A stretch of DNA of 64,000 bases from Tetrastigma voinierianum. Taxonomy: Eukaryota > Streptophyta > Magnoliopsida > Vitales > Vitaceae. The stretch is taken from positions 1 through 64,000 of the forward strand of contig JAEQBH010004438.1 of assembly GCA_016808115.1 (NCBI GenBank). Direction: 5' to 3'. The position numbers and the translations under genes are program-made. Shown piece by piece: positions 11,911 through 23,700 of this stretch. The stretch's first letter is position 1. Each line of letters begins with the position of its first letter. The notes under the pieces are model-generated. The model was not told the origin of the DNA and searched no databases. It saw only the letters and a program-made list of their open reading frames with translations.

Positions 11911-12710
11911 ATGGAACACCTAGAAGGAGAGCAATACAGTCAATACACTGTGGAGAGAAACCCTAGAGCATACATGTCCATGAGGGACTATAGGAATCCT
12001 CCATGGGTGAGTGCACCCTCCTACATGGTGCCTCCACAATATGCACCCCCTCCACATCCACAATCAACCTCTCCAATGGAAGAAGCCATACTGAACCTCA
12101 CCAAGCTAGTGGGTAACTTTGTGGAAGCGCAGAAGACAATCAATGCTCAATTAAGTCAGAAAATTGACACTATGGAAAACAATAAACAGGAGAATCGATG
12201 GACTTCAGTGAAATGGAGCATAAATTTGACAACTTGCGCAGTTCAATTTCAAAGCTTCGTCTGGAAGAAGATGATCATCAAGAGGAAGTGGAGTCAAGAG
12301 AAAGAGTCCCTAAGTGACACCATGGTGGAGGAGCAAGGTCAAGAGCGCCTATTACTGAATCCTCGGGGACATCGTGCCACCGTCTGCTCATGGGAAAAGA
12401 ACTCCCACGCCGGATCGAGGAGGGCAAAGGAAAGGAAGTAGGGAGGAGGCCTAAAAGCTTATCCTTCAACCAACCCCATAGATTCGGGATCCTAAGTACA
12501 CCGCCCCAAGCCACCAATAGCCCACTGCCTTCTCCTGACCCAGTGCACACCCTTCCTTCACCTGCAGCACAATCCACACCCAAAACTCCTGCTCCCAAAG
12601 CTCATGCCAGTCTATCACTGCTTGTGAAAAACCTCAAGAAGTTAGTGGCCATTGTTCAAACCTTCGCCACTACATCCAAGACTTTGGCAAATGATGTCAG
12701 ACAGGCATAG
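11911..12710 (+). pseudogene. gag: Element N gag-like ORF (proline-rich N-terminus)
   Basis: An ATG at 11911 opens 176 codons. A motif M-R-D-Y-R-N-P-P-W-V-S-A-P-S-Y lies at residues 24-38, then a Pro-rich P-P-Q-Y-A-P-P-P-H-P stretch, then a probable helical segment with E-E-A-I-L-N-L-T-K-L-V-G. These features are familiar from gag-like proteins of Athila-type elements in woody eudicots. After a frame change near 12390, a second 106-codon frame, also Pro/Ser-rich, runs to a stop at 12708. No zinc knuckle or protease follows. The lineage assignment is from recognition of the N-terminal motif; activity is unlikely. Confidence 0.65.
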
Positions 12711-13056
12711 CGGGATGGTTCGGGCGCTGTCTACATGGAGCACCGATCTTAGCATATCTACAAGCCCTAGTTCCAAGAAATTTCCAAAGGCTTGAGGAAA
12801 AGGTTTGAGGATGCTCATTTCCACTTTTGTTTTCGCTTCTGATTTTATCTTATTTTATTTTATTTGATTTCTTAATTTTTCTTCTTAGATTTTCTAATCT
12901 TTAAGTTAATCTGCTCTCTAGCTTGTTTTATTTTCCTCGCAATTTTTCTTAATTTTTCTTGTATTAATTTTGCAACAGGAAATTTTCAAGCAGAATGAAG
13001 ACTTATAGCTGGTGAATGAAGAACAGCAAGCAGGAACCAAGCAAGAGAACAAGGGG

Positions 13057-13195
13057 CAATTTTGCTATTATAGCAAAATTTCGCTACAATATAGCGAAAA
13101 TTTCGCTATGTGTAGCAATTTCGCTACATAGCGAATTTTCGCTATGCTAGCGAAAATTCGCTGCATAGCGAACTATTTTCGTTACAAGCTATAGC
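13057..13195. repeat. Palindromic GCGAAA/TTTCGC repeat block, left
   Basis: About eight copies of TAGCGAAA or its complement TTTCGCTA lie in alternating orientation within 140 bp, for example TATAGCGAAAATTTCGCTAT. Neighbouring pairs form short hairpins. A matching smaller block stands at 13434-13474, beyond the AT-rich spacer, and the same pair of blocks occurs in the second N copy. Confidence 0.8.
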
Positions 13196-13237
13196 AGGTT
13201 TGATTTCAAAAGTAATCAGGCACTATTTTGTCTTTTA

Positions 13238-13239
<2 letters not shown>

Positions 13240-13324
<85 letters not shown>
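13240..13324. repeat. (TA)n microsatellite
   Basis: About 42 uninterrupted TA dinucleotides. It forms the left half of the AT-rich spacer between the two GCGAAA blocks. The second N copy has A/T-rich runs but no (TA)n at this place, so the expansion is specific to this copy. Confidence 0.95.
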
Positions 13325-13331
<7 letters not shown>

Positions 13332-13433
13332 AATAAAAAAATTATTTTATTTTTATTTTTATTTAAAAAAAAATTGTCTCTCAAAAAATTAATTAATTAA
13401 TTATTTTACTTTATTTAATAAAAATCACAATTA
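13325..13433. repeat. AT-rich spacer (TTTTA/TTAA runs)
   Basis: The tract has almost no G or C, with ATTTTT, AATTAATT and poly-A runs. It aligns in layout to 63665-63845 in the second N copy. Confidence 0.7.
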
Positions 13434-13474
13434 TAGGCGAATTTTTCGCTATGTGTAGCAATTTCGCTACAGCG
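13434..13474. repeat. Palindromic GCGAAA block, right
   Basis: TTTTTCGCTATGTGTAGCAA followed by TTTCGCTACAGCGAA repeats the motif of 13057-13195. Its position is conserved at 63851-63915. Confidence 0.75.
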
Positions 13475-15001
13475 AATACTCTCCCCCTGCTTATTTCCCG
13501 ATTTTTTTAAGCATAACTTTTCATTCGAATCTGGTTTTAGGTGTTTTTGTACTGCTGGAAAGTTTAGAGAGTGTAGAATCTAAATATAGCCAGGTTAACA
13601 TTTTTGAAATTATTATGAAGGTGCTATTTTCAAAAATGCTTCCAACTGGTCACTTTTTTTTTCCTCTATTTTCTTTTCCTAACTAGTTTATTTGAAGTCC
13701 AAACGGAGTGAATAAGATGTCGATGGAAAGCTTAAGTAAGTCTCCATCCAACAACGCATCACATCTCATCATAGGACACTTCCTTCCCTAACTTTCCAAT
13801 CCAACCTATCAAGGGACAACGTGACATCTGTCAGTGGGAGAGTTAGAAGGAAGTGGCATGTATTTATGTTTTGTTATTATTTTGACAAGCCCATTTGTGA
13901 TGTTCCTGGCTTGTCAGTTTTCCTTGTAAAGCTGTTATACTATACAGCTTACTTATTGGACCCATTTTGCACCCAATTTTTTTTTTTTTTATGCTCGCTT
14001 AACCCGTGGTTTGAAAATTGAAACTTTGTCTAACTTCGTTGATGTTGATTGATGCCATGCCTAGTCAAGGATGGTTAGTTGAATTCTTGTTGATTTCGAC
14101 CTTTTTCTTCCAATTCCCAGCTAACCACACACTAAAGCAATAATAGGTTTCACAAATAATAGTTGAAAACCGCCTACCTCCTAAAATATCAGAAACCTAC
14201 CCTAGTTTCGTTGGTCACTTGTAATAGGTTAAGGACCCTATGAATAGAAGGCCAATGTGTCTTCCAAATAAAAAGAAGAGAAAAAGCAAAATCAAAAGAA
14301 AAAGAAAAGAAAAGGTGAAAATTTAACGTCATTTTAAAACCCGAGCACTGTTCGAGGGGTATACGGCGAAAGCTCTTAAAGCCCAAGGTCTCTAAGCCAA
14401 TCGGGTTGGAGCCACCACTTAGTGCTCAAGCATGGTGGATAGGTGGAGTTTAGCAAGTTAGAGCTGGAGTTTCGAAACCATTCAAGTCCGGGTGAACCTC
14501 GAAGAGTTAGCTGGCCTAAAGATCCTTATGACTGGGTACCAGCCCACTGGGCTGGGATTCATCGGTGGATCCCCTCAAGCATGGACTTTGGTGAGGTCGA
14601 TTCTTTCAAGATTGCACCCCTATAACACAAAAGAGTCAGGGAATAAGAGCGGGTCCGACCGATTTAGAATGTTAGTGGTCCCATGTGTGCAAAAGAGTCG
14701 GTCAGAGAGTGCAATAGCAATATTATTGAGAACCGATCAAACAAACACTTAGATTTTGGTGAAGTCTCGGTTGATCTAAGAAGAAGGAGGCTCTTTTTGA
14801 TACTCAATTTTATGGCATTCCATCTTCAGATAGTTATCATGCGCTTCATGACTTTACTTAGTGGTCAGCATTACTCATACTCATTCAAGCCAAACCTTTT
14901 TTGAAATATATATTTTTTGTAGAAATATAATTTTGATTTGTTTTATACGCCTCTCTTTCTTTCTTTCTTTCATTGCTAAGGACTAGCAATGTAGGTCGGT
15001 G
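13475..15001 (+). other. Element N non-coding interior and 3' priming region
   Basis: No domain is recognisable. The first 300 bp match the same part of the second N copy (AAGCATAACTTTTC...) and also resemble 27210-27440. A (CTTT)n tract lies at 14951-14972, followed by TTGCTAAGGACTAGCAAT and a purine/G-rich stretch GTAGGTCGGTG directly before the 3' LTR, in the place of a polypurine tract. Confidence 0.55.
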
Positions 15002-16264
15002 TGATTAAAGGCTCAAAAGTGCTATTTAATCGCTTATTACGCTTTACACTTTTGCAGCAAAATTAATTAGCGTAATTAACCTGATTTGCACATTAAGGTC
15101 CCTATTATTCTACTAACGCATTTTGTGCTAATTTTGTAGTTTTTGCAAGCTTATTATAACATGAAATTGTTGAGTCGATCCAAGCACCATGAATTGAATA
15201 AACTTATCGTAGATCAGAGACTGTATAGAAAAGAAGAGCAGAAAATGTGAAACGGAGCACAGCCAAAATTTCGACGCTTGAGAATGTTCTGTAGCACTGA
15301 ATCGTCACTTCAATACACACTATTCATCACAAAGACTGTTTCTCCTCAGTATTTCACGCTTGTTGTTTTATATAATTTGCTTTCCTTATTTTAACCTCAT
15401 TAGCTTTGCTATTGTTTTGTACTCGCTTTCGCTCTAAGTGTACATAAGCCTCGCCAAGCCCTCTAAATCACTTAATCAATAGTCTTTGGGGGAAGCTTTC
15501 AGCCCTGCTTTATTTCTCTCATTTTCTTTTCATTTTCTCCGCCAAACACCTCCATGATGACAACTCTGATGATGAGCGGCTGAAACCCCCCTTCCTTGAA
15601 GAGAAGGCTGGCTTGTGTGCAAGGAACTCAGCGTAATGTGGGTTCTATGCTTTCAACGTAGGTATTCACCGGTTATTTTTGGAGTTTTTCTTCACACTAG
15701 GTTTAAATTCCTAGATTCACCTTGGCGTGGAAATCGGACCTTTTATTTGTAATCTTTGTGGTTCAAAGGGATGCTTATTGCTGATCCAATGATTCATTAG
15801 TTACCCTCTATTAATCAAAGGTGAGTTAGTATACTCTGTTTTTCACCGCTTACTAAGGAATGATCAAGAAATGCCGTTTTTCAAAGGGAAAATTTTAGGC
15901 TTAGTTTAAAGCTAAATGAAGCATCCGCTCGGGAAATGACTATAGGTCATCCTCCCTAACGCTGAGAAATGGACTGGACGAGAACCCTCGGTGAACTTTG
16001 AACCGAATCGATGGCGACATTCAGGAGCTTATTTTACATTTTATTTTATTTAATTTCAGTTTTCCAACCATTACACTCCCCTGTTTGCACAAAATCCCAA
16101 AATCAATTGAATTCTGCCATTTTGGCCTTCATTTAAATCATTTGTATGAAGAAAACCCATCCACGTGTTCGTCAGGCGCTATCTGCTGATAGTTATGCTA
16201 CGGCTGATAAGTGAACTAGGTATAAATTTTGTTATTCAGGAACCCTCTTTTGTGGCATGAATCA
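15002..16264 (+). repeat. Element N 3' LTR
   Basis: It starts TGATTAAAGG and ends GCATGAATCA, giving a five-base inverted terminal repeat (TGATT/AATCA). The direct repeat TGTAG follows at once. It differs from the 5' LTR by many small indels as well as substitutions. Confidence 0.85.
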
Positions 16265-17156
16265 TGTAGTTGCTTCAATGGAACAACGTCAAGTGAGACT
16301 CACTATTGTATAACACGAAAACAATAATAATAATAAATCTCGGTGTTTAGGGTAGGAAGCAAGATGGGGTAGATCCCCCCCTGGGTGAAAGACCAATTTT
16401 TATTACGGGTTAGACATATATCAGCGATGAAAGTTCGCGAAAGTATCGGAAGGCGTGTGACTGCGGTGAGCCAGTCGCTACCCCCTGAAACATAGGTTGG
16501 TAATTAAAATATCGGAGGGTTGTCAAGTGAGTTATGGGTGAAATCACCCCATGACTAGTTTTCTATGAGGTCCTGGGGTGGCCAAGGGAGTCGGTTAGGA
16601 CTCGGGTTACGGGCATGAGGAGTCTCATCTCATGCATGACATGAAAAAAAAAATTTCATGTAGGATTGCATTTTTTTGTATGGAATGTGGTATGATGTAT
16701 ATGTGTCATTGCATGTGCATTTAGGTGGGGAGTAACCCTTGTAGGAGAATTTCTCTACTGGGCATTGCTCACCCCGTCGTGTGACCCCCTTTCAGGTACA
16801 GGGAGACAATACTTGACAGGCGTGATTGTGAAGGGCGACATGTAACCTTTAGTAGCTGTGCATAAACGTGTTTGCCCATAAATGGATTTTATAAAATTCT
16901 TTTGGACTATTGTATAAATAGTTGGGTATGTAATTATGAGTAAAGGCGCGGTGAACCTCGGACTATAATTATTAGGCTTTCTTTTCATATTTTGGTTCAA
17001 TGAATGAATGGAGTCCCGAGTGAAGGGAGTATGGAAGTGGTGCCGAGTAGCTCGATTGTCGATGCCAGTCTAGTACCAAGACTTAGGTGCTGAATGACCT
17101 AAGAAAGAAATTCCGCGGGTTGTGAGTTGTCAACGGGACCCCGAAGTGAGGCGTCT
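16265..17156 (+). repeat. Element D 3' LTR, second part (with right TSD of N)
   Basis: The first five bases are the right copy of the TGTAG duplication. The rest aligns to 3403-4354 of the D 5' LTR, including the AATAATAATAATAAATCTCGG block and a final GAGGCGTC. Together with 9073-10338 it gives a 3' LTR of about 2.16 kb. Confidence 0.85.
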
Positions 17157-18240
17157 GCTTATTGGGATCAATATTTGGACTTTTAGTCGCATGTGCAATA
17201 CGAACGATTAAACATGGTTCTAACCAAGTTTTTGTGTTGTTACTAGAGAGGTTGGGTTTGGTGTTTTGATTGATATTTGGCAAGAGAAGTTCGCTAATTT
17301 GACCAATTTTTTTTTCTTCCTATTTTCATTTGTTTCTTATTTTTATTTAGTATATTTCATTTTCTTTTATTTGTATTTTCTCTTAGGTTCTTAAACTTAA
17401 ATGAACAATGAAGCAATAGATGTTGCTTATCCGCACTTGAAAAATATTGATGCTCTCGAAACCTCATTGACCAACAAACTCAAAGAGCACCTCAATATCT
17501 CAACTACAATGGAGGTCATTACTTTAAACCCCACAACATTATGTCGAGCTACTATCATTCAGGTTGGGTTGGAGGACATATGAGGATTTCTCCTACGAAA
17601 GTCCAAATTTTCAAAGTTAGGAGGCTCAGTTACAATTATCGAGAACAAATCTAACAACTTATACATGATGAAGAGCTATTTTATGCCTAGTGAATGAGAT
17701 GAAGAAAAGGACCATGGCGTATGAAATGAAAGATAAAGTCACCAATGAAGAAGCTCATGTGACAATTTAGAGAATCCAGATTCGACTAGTCCATGCATTA
17801 GAAGAGCAATATTCAAGGTCACTCCCAAGCAACATAAAGGATGGGACATAAAGAGAATGTAACTTTGTGCCTAAGTTTTGAGGAAATCAAGACCTGACAT
17901 TGGTTGGGGAAAAGAATGAGCTTGCTATTGAGGAAGAAAGGCAAGTTGAAGAGCAACATCCGCGGATAACAATTGAAAATGTTTTGGTTGGTATTGACAA
18001 GTTCAATTTCCCCATTGACTTTGTGACTTTGGGCATGGAGGAGGACCAACAAGTCTCATCTATAAGAAGACCTTCCATTGCCACAAGTCAAGCTTGGATT
18101 GATGTAGAACATGGGGAGATGACCTTGCTTGTTGATGAGGAAAAAGTGAAGTTCAACCTCCACTAAAGCATACCACTTATGGATGAATAAAAGATGACAT
18201 GCATGTGGATGGAAAGCACACCATTATTTGAAGAGCTTGC
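17157..18240 (+). pseudogene. Athila/Tat-type fragment: leader, gag start and protease (plus strand)
   Basis: A degraded tRNA-Asp-type primer site lies near 17227-17250, followed by a T-rich leader that aligns to the reverse complement of 24650-24830 (leader of element G). An ATG at 17401 starts a 60-codon gag beginning. The frame at 17900-18166 carries the C-terminal half of the aspartic protease: E-N-V-L-V-G-I-D-K-F-N-F-P-I-D-F and then A-W-I-D-V-E-H-G-E-M-T-L. The catalytic Asp loop, which should lie just upstream, is not recognisable. A deletion must join gag start to protease. A similar protease remnant lies on the minus strand at 21360-21500. Confidence 0.6.
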
Positions 18241-18359
18241 ACCTTGTTAAGTCATTGGCAACATCATTGAAGACTTGTAAGTCCTGGAAAGCGGTGCTAA
18301 AGCAGTGGTGTAGCAACATCAGAAGACTTATTAGGTCCTCGGTATGATTGCCAAAAACT

Positions 18360-19805
18360 TGTAGCTAACCCTGAGTGCATGATTTGCCTGGTAATAAAAA
18401 AAAGTTTTCAATTACGAACTAAGATGCGTTCTCACTAGGAAGGTGTGGTTTAATGTTGATTGAGTACTTTGACTACTAAATTCATTCATTGTTTGAGTGA
18501 CTCAATTTTGAGATGAAATTAAAACAATAAAAATTGGAAATAAATAAAAACATGAATACTTTGTGAAAGCTCAAGTAAAAGCGTTGAAAACTACTTAAGG
18601 AGGAATTAGGGACGGTTATGGATCATTGATATCTAATAATTATAGGATTGAATGAATTATGGCTTGAATTGGTCTGAGGTTACGGTACAAGGATCCTACT
18701 TTTGTGTTCCCCCTTAAGCATTTTCTTGTACTATCCCTTATTCACAATTACATTCTTCTAGAATTCGTGGAGCGATACTTTTCAAGAGTAGTTTTACCTC
18801 GGGAGCTCTATTACAGTCTGATTATGTCCTCGCAATAGTTCTGAATTTGAGCCCCGGATTGGTCATAGTTACATCCTTACAATCTCACTTAATACGCTGG
18901 TGTCCACTAAGTTAAATCCATTTAGTACTAAACCTTTCTAATTCCCTAAGCCTCTTTAACTAGGTTAATTCGAATCCCGATTAATTGATTCACACCTTAA
19001 GAGAATAAGAACTAGATTTTAAGGCTTAATCCAAGCTTCACCAAGGATAGCCTAGTAAAAGGATCGATCCAATGCTCAGCATGTATCAATTAACATGAAC
19101 CTTATTTCAAGTTTTAACACCAAATACAACAAATCAAGCATAAAACAACGAACCAAGCTAAAGATTAGAGGAATCAAACACCAAATCCAACAATCAACCC
19201 TATAACTAAAGATTAGAGGAATCAAACACCCAAATCTAATATCCAACCCTATGAAATGCTTAGCCTAACATTTAAGCCATCAAAACCCACAAATTTATGT
19301 TATGTCGACAAACATAAAACTACAGTGAAGAAAGAAGAGATAGAAATACAAAAAGCAGTTTAGAAGTTTGCAAATGACTTCAAATCCCAAAATGCAAGTT
19401 AAATCCACCTCCCACGGAGTGCGTGCTTCCTAGCAATAGTTAAGTACAAACCAAAGAATTCACAAAACAAACCTAAATCTAAAGAAATCCTAAACTCAAA
19501 AAATGGAGCAATCTTGAAGAAAACCACAGGAAGCCTCCCTCTCTCAAAGTTCGGGCTGCCAAAATGTATAAAAACATCTATTTATATGCTTTGGAAAATG
19601 GGCCAATGATGGGCTCGAAATTGATTTGTTGCTCGGCTCACCTTCCTTTTAACGTGAAATATGCATATGAGCTAATAGTGGCCTTTCCATAATCTCTTAT
19701 CTTCAACGCGGCGACGTGAGCGCCACCGTGGTGAAGACATAACATGCGGTGGAAAACAACTCTTTCACCATGGAGAACCAGTATGTATCAGTATGGTGAA
19801 CTTCC
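18360..19805 (-). repeat. LTR of element G family (left copy)
   Basis: It aligns with 24884-26400, including GTGGAAAACAACTC near its outer end and a TATA-like CATATAAATAGATG on the minus strand near 19575-19590. The outer 165 bp (start of U3) and the polypurine tract are missing, so a deletion joins it to the 3' region. On the other side, 18336-18353 reads on the minus strand TGGC(N7)CCGAGGA, resembling TGGC(N7)CCGGGGA of the tRNA-Asp primer site. Confidence 0.65.
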
Positions 19806-21050
19806 TTTTTCTCAGCTTATTTGTTCATCCTTTAGCATATTGCATTTTTTTCAATTGAACCTCTTAAGCTTCCCCCTAAACTTAGCTTATTGCATCTTTT
19901 TCATCACAAAGGTCCACAAGCAGCTTATTTCATCATTTCATCACAGGAGCACAAGTGCTTTATTTTTTCATGGATTGCAAGGCACGCGTCTGTGTTCAAC
20001 CTCTTTAAACTTTCTACCTACCCCCATGTAACAAGCTTTAGGTTGAGTAACTCCAAAATGGTTCGCCTTAGGGGTACTAGGTGTAGAACACTCTAAGAAC
20101 ACTTTATCAGGTAGGAAATATAGGTCAAACCTTTCCCTCCTTGATTTATTCTTTCTTTCTACCCAAAACCTCACTTTTATTCCATTCTCAGGCACACCCA
20201 CCTTCTGTACTCCCAATTCATACATGTATTCACAGATGTGCATTGAAAGCAACATGTTGAGGGTAAACAAGGGTTCTTTTGATTAAAAATTCAACAAAAG
20301 GGTGAGGTTGTTCTAGCTTTCGAAAGAAAATGGCTAATATGAAGCAAGTTTGGTGACTATGGATATATGCATAAAAGGTTAGTTAGAGGCTCAGCGGGTC
20401 TAAGGATGGCCTAAATCATTTCCTAATTGTCGTGTTGCCTATGATTTCACCTTAAGTGATAATTGAACAAATTCTAGAGTCTTAAGAGATCAAAATACAA
20501 AATGATCACCTGATTGCTTCTCATAAACAGAGTGACAAAATGGTACATGATTTGTGCTCAAGATACTAAGAACATGTGTTTAGGTCTACAACTATGTGGT
20601 CAAAACATTATGCTTTACATTCAAATATCTCTCATTTTATTCATGTGAAAGAAGGTATGATCGTTATTCATCATAGGCATCACCATCAATCCCAAAACAA
20701 GCTCAACCGAAAACAAAAACAACCTAAAAATGAAAAAAATTTCAGCAGCTAAAATATAAAAGCAACTAGAAAACACTAAAAATAGGATAATTGAAGCTGG
20801 AAGCTTAAAAGAAATCCCCGATACCCCCGAGCTTAAAATATGCATTGTCCTCGATGTATGAAATATGAAGTTAAAAATAGATAACACCTAGATGATCAGA
20901 TGTGATCATTGGGCTTGGGTTGAGAGTTGGGTCTTGATGAAATTCCTTCCTTATGAATCACAGCTTCAATGCTTGAAAAGCAAAAACAAAGAAACACTTA
21001 AAACAAGAGTAACATGCAACACATACTAAAAATGGCAAAAACAAACTAAA
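19806..21050 (-). other. Non-coding 3' region of G-type element
   Basis: This pyrimidine-rich region aligns with 30300-31600 (element E) and more weakly with 50200-51300 (element F), sharing blocks such as the CTAAACTTAGCTTATTGCATC type. It lies between the end of integrase and the LTR, typical of the long untranslated 3' part of Tat-like elements. No domain is seen on either strand. Confidence 0.5.
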
Positions 21051-21774
21051 ATACCCAAATGGATAAAAAATCCTTGTGCTGCCGCTTGAGTTGCCTCCCA
21101 AAAATGCGCCGTTTTAGTCACAGTGACTCATTAGGAAGTCCGAGCTTTGCTTTGGCCTTATCAGTGTGGCCAATGCTTCCTCTTCCATCCTCATCGGTAG
21201 CGAGATGGGCTCTTCGCCTCCATATTTTTCAATGTAGCTCAAATCCCAGCTCCTTTGGTGGGGGAAAGAGTTGGCCTCAAATTATATCCTTCAAGTGTCT
21301 TTTGAAGGATCATGAGTGATTGCTCCTTATTGGTCGAAATGACTATTATCTTCATCCACGCCCTCCTTTCCTTAGCACATTTAGTGGTATGCTTTGATGG
21401 AGGTCAAACTTCATTTTCTCCTCACCCAGCAAGGTCATTTCTCCATTTGGCATCAATCCACACTTGACCCATTGCCAATGGAAGGTTTTCAATAAATGAA
21501 ACTTATCAGTCCTCTTTACATTCCGGGTTAAAGAATCAATGAAGTGAAGACTTATTTATTAAAAATTGCTCATTATAAGCGGATGTTTCTTTTCAACTTG
21601 CCTGAACAATGAGGCTCTTCATCAATGGCAAGCTCATTCTTCTCAACAAATAGCAGGACTTGAAATTCTCTCGGGACCAAAGGCATTTATCACATTCCAT
21701 TATGTCTTGTCTTCATCGATGTCGGGCTCAAAAGTTCATGCTGAGCTTAAAATTACGTTTCACTTTCCGTATGT
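21051..21774 (-). pseudogene. Protease and post-integrase remnants of element G
   Basis: On the minus strand at about 21660-21590 and 21480-21360 the sequence matches the plus-strand protease fragment (E-K-N-E-L-A-I; then V-W-I-D-A-K / G-E-M-T-L-L), in broken frames. Nearer 21095-21080 the motif GGGAGGCAACTCAAGC appears, which in such elements follows the integrase stop and recurs in F at 54404-54389 (GGGAGGCAACCTAAGC). Reverse transcriptase and integrase between them are deleted. Confidence 0.5.
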
Positions 21775-23176
21775 TGTAAGAATATGATGTATGGATGTAT
21801 GAAAATTTGACCAGGGAGTGAATATGGTAAATACTTAAAACTGATTTTAAAAAGTAAATGTACTCAAGCGGAAATGACAGCCGCAAACACTTCGTCCACT
21901 TTCGCAAGTGCACGGGTCTGTATAAATGTAAGTGGGACTCCTGAGTCTGGATGCTCGTGCCACGGATTGGAAGTTCTCTCTAATTGGAATTTGAGCACCA
22001 TGATTACAGAATCTGTACTATTTAGGCGACCAAATGGGATGTGGAACAAAATCAGAATTTAAGCTGAAATAAGAAAAAAATGATTTAAAGCTAATTATAA
22101 ATCTACCAAATAAACAACTACATGTTCTAAAATGTATGAAGGGCACTGGGATGGTGATAATCATTTAACAATTAATTTGCATTTCCCTTGAAAGTCTGAC
22201 ATTTGTGAGTTGAATCTTGGATTTGTCGAGAAGCGTGTAGTATAACTTTGATTCTGCATACCTGTATATTTCACTAATTAGAGATCCATGTTCTTCCAGG
22301 AGACATGAGTCTAATCGAGTTACTTGTGAAATATAATCTCTTTCTAAGATCTAAGTATTTTTTCTATTTTCGGTACTTCACCAGAATGTGGATTGAAGAA
22401 TTCTTGCCTCTGAGGCAGATTATGCAAGCCTTCTCCAGATCTAGTGATCTCGTCTTCAGTCTAATAAAATTTTCTATCTCCTTGATTAGATCTTTGCTAA
22501 CAGAATCAAGATCATTCTATCGAGTTGAGGTAAAACCTCTACTGCTTCTCTGCACTCATATATAAACATTAGCGATACATCCATCTAATTAATCCTCACA
22601 TATGAGTAAATGATTTATCAGTAATCTTTGATTTCATTAGTTCCATAATATTAGTCCCTAACAAACCCCCCCAGAGTGCTGCTTCTTTACTCTCAAAGGA
22701 ATCTCTATCTGTGTCATTCGAGGGCTCTGAAAATCGAGCTAGGATATTTATCTTTTGAACGACTCTGTCTTAAGCGATAATTATATGACACTACTATTAT
22801 ATAATTCAGTCTTCAAACCCACAAATAGCCGGGAATTTGCAAATTTGAATGTTTAACAATTAATCACCAATTATAAATTCAGTCATGCTAATGTTCCTTC
22901 TGGATTAAGTCATCATCGATTAAACAAAAGTAAGAAAATGAAGAAGAAATCAAGAGATAAGGAGTGCAAAAGTCAGATTTTGGTTTCAATCTTTAATAAA
23001 CAGGTAACAAATAAAATCTACAGGTATAGCGGAATCTCTTCAATGCGATTAAAATGCTTGCTCTAAAATTATAAAGATCTACTAAAAATCAAAATCTGAC
23101 AAAACTGAAAATGGGCGGAGTTAAGAGAGAGAAACCCTATGAGAGGTGCACTCCCTTGCCTAAAGCCTAAAAGAAT

Positions 23177-23184
23177 TATTTATA
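23177..23184 (-). promoter_or_regulatory. TATA box of LTR A
   Basis: Minus-strand TATAAATA in the context GGACTATAAATAATTC, about 70 bp downstream of the last TGTCGCGACA-type unit. The equivalent in LTR B is at 44120-44127. Confidence 0.6.
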
Positions 23185-23239
23185 GTCCTAGGGTGAAATG
23201 GCTTGAAAACAGTCAACCGCCGGCAATTTAGGCTTTCAG

Positions 23240-23700
23240 TCAGCCCAGCGTTAATGTCACGACATACTGAAGATTTGGTGCGACATAATAATCTTTGTCC
23301 GCAACAAAGTTTGCACCCTTCGGTTATCATAGCGACAAAGTTCAACATCATAATCTTTGTCGCGTGTAGTGCTTTGTCACGAGGCAGTTTGCATGGTATG
23401 TCGTGACATAGAAAAACTTTGTCGCAACAAAGTTTTCCTTGTATTTGTTATTAGAAAAATGAACTCTGCTCGTGACATAATAATGTCTGACAAATACAAT
23501 CTTGCCATAATTTTTGGCTAAGTCGCGACATACTAAACTTTGTTCTGCGACATATCGCTTCGTACGACATACCAAAACTTTGTCACAACAACGTTTGTCT
23601 TGTGACTTTCGTGACAAAATATGTCAGACAAGTTTTGGCTCTTACGCGCTTTGTTGCAACATGAGTAAGGTGTCGCAACATAGTTTTGCTCAGTTGCTTA
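23240..23700 (-). repeat. TCGCGA-palindrome array 1 (LTR A)
   Basis: About fifteen imperfect copies of TATGTCGCGACAAAGTTT lie at irregular spacing. Most differences are C to T or G to A within the two CpG pairs, giving TTGCGA, TCGTGA, TCACGA and TCGCAA forms. The array lies in U3 directly upstream of the TATA box. Confidence 0.8.

Larger units (their letters stand above)
10339..16264 (+). mobile_element. Element N: gag-only Athila-like LTR retrotransposon (non-autonomous)
   Basis: Two LTRs (1265 and 1263 bp) with ends TGATT...AATCA flank a 3.4-kb interior, and a perfect 5-bp duplication TGTAG flanks the whole. The interior carries a gag-like reading frame but no recognisable protease, reverse transcriptase, RNase H or integrase. 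The tRNA-Asp-type primer site expected after the 5' LTR is damaged here but readable in the second copy at 62150. A gag without pol matches the TR-GAG class of non-autonomous plant elements, mobilised in trans by an Athila-type relative. It interrupts the 3' LTR of D. Confidence 0.8.
2145..17156 (+). mobile_element. Element D: Ty3/gypsy chromovirus-like (Tekay/Del type) retrotransposon, nested
   Basis: The element has 2.2-kb LTRs (2145-4354; 9073-10338 continued at 16265-17156), a Met-type primer site, and the domain order gag, protease, reverse transcriptase, RNase H, integrase. A purine tract stands immediately before the 3' LTR. Domain order, long LTRs starting TGTAA, and the integrase tail with a chromodomain-like T-W-E remnant fit the Tekay/Del lineage of plant chromoviruses. 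The coding region is full of stops and frameshifts. Its 3' LTR is interrupted by element N with a perfect 5-bp duplication, so D is older than N. Confidence 0.85.
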
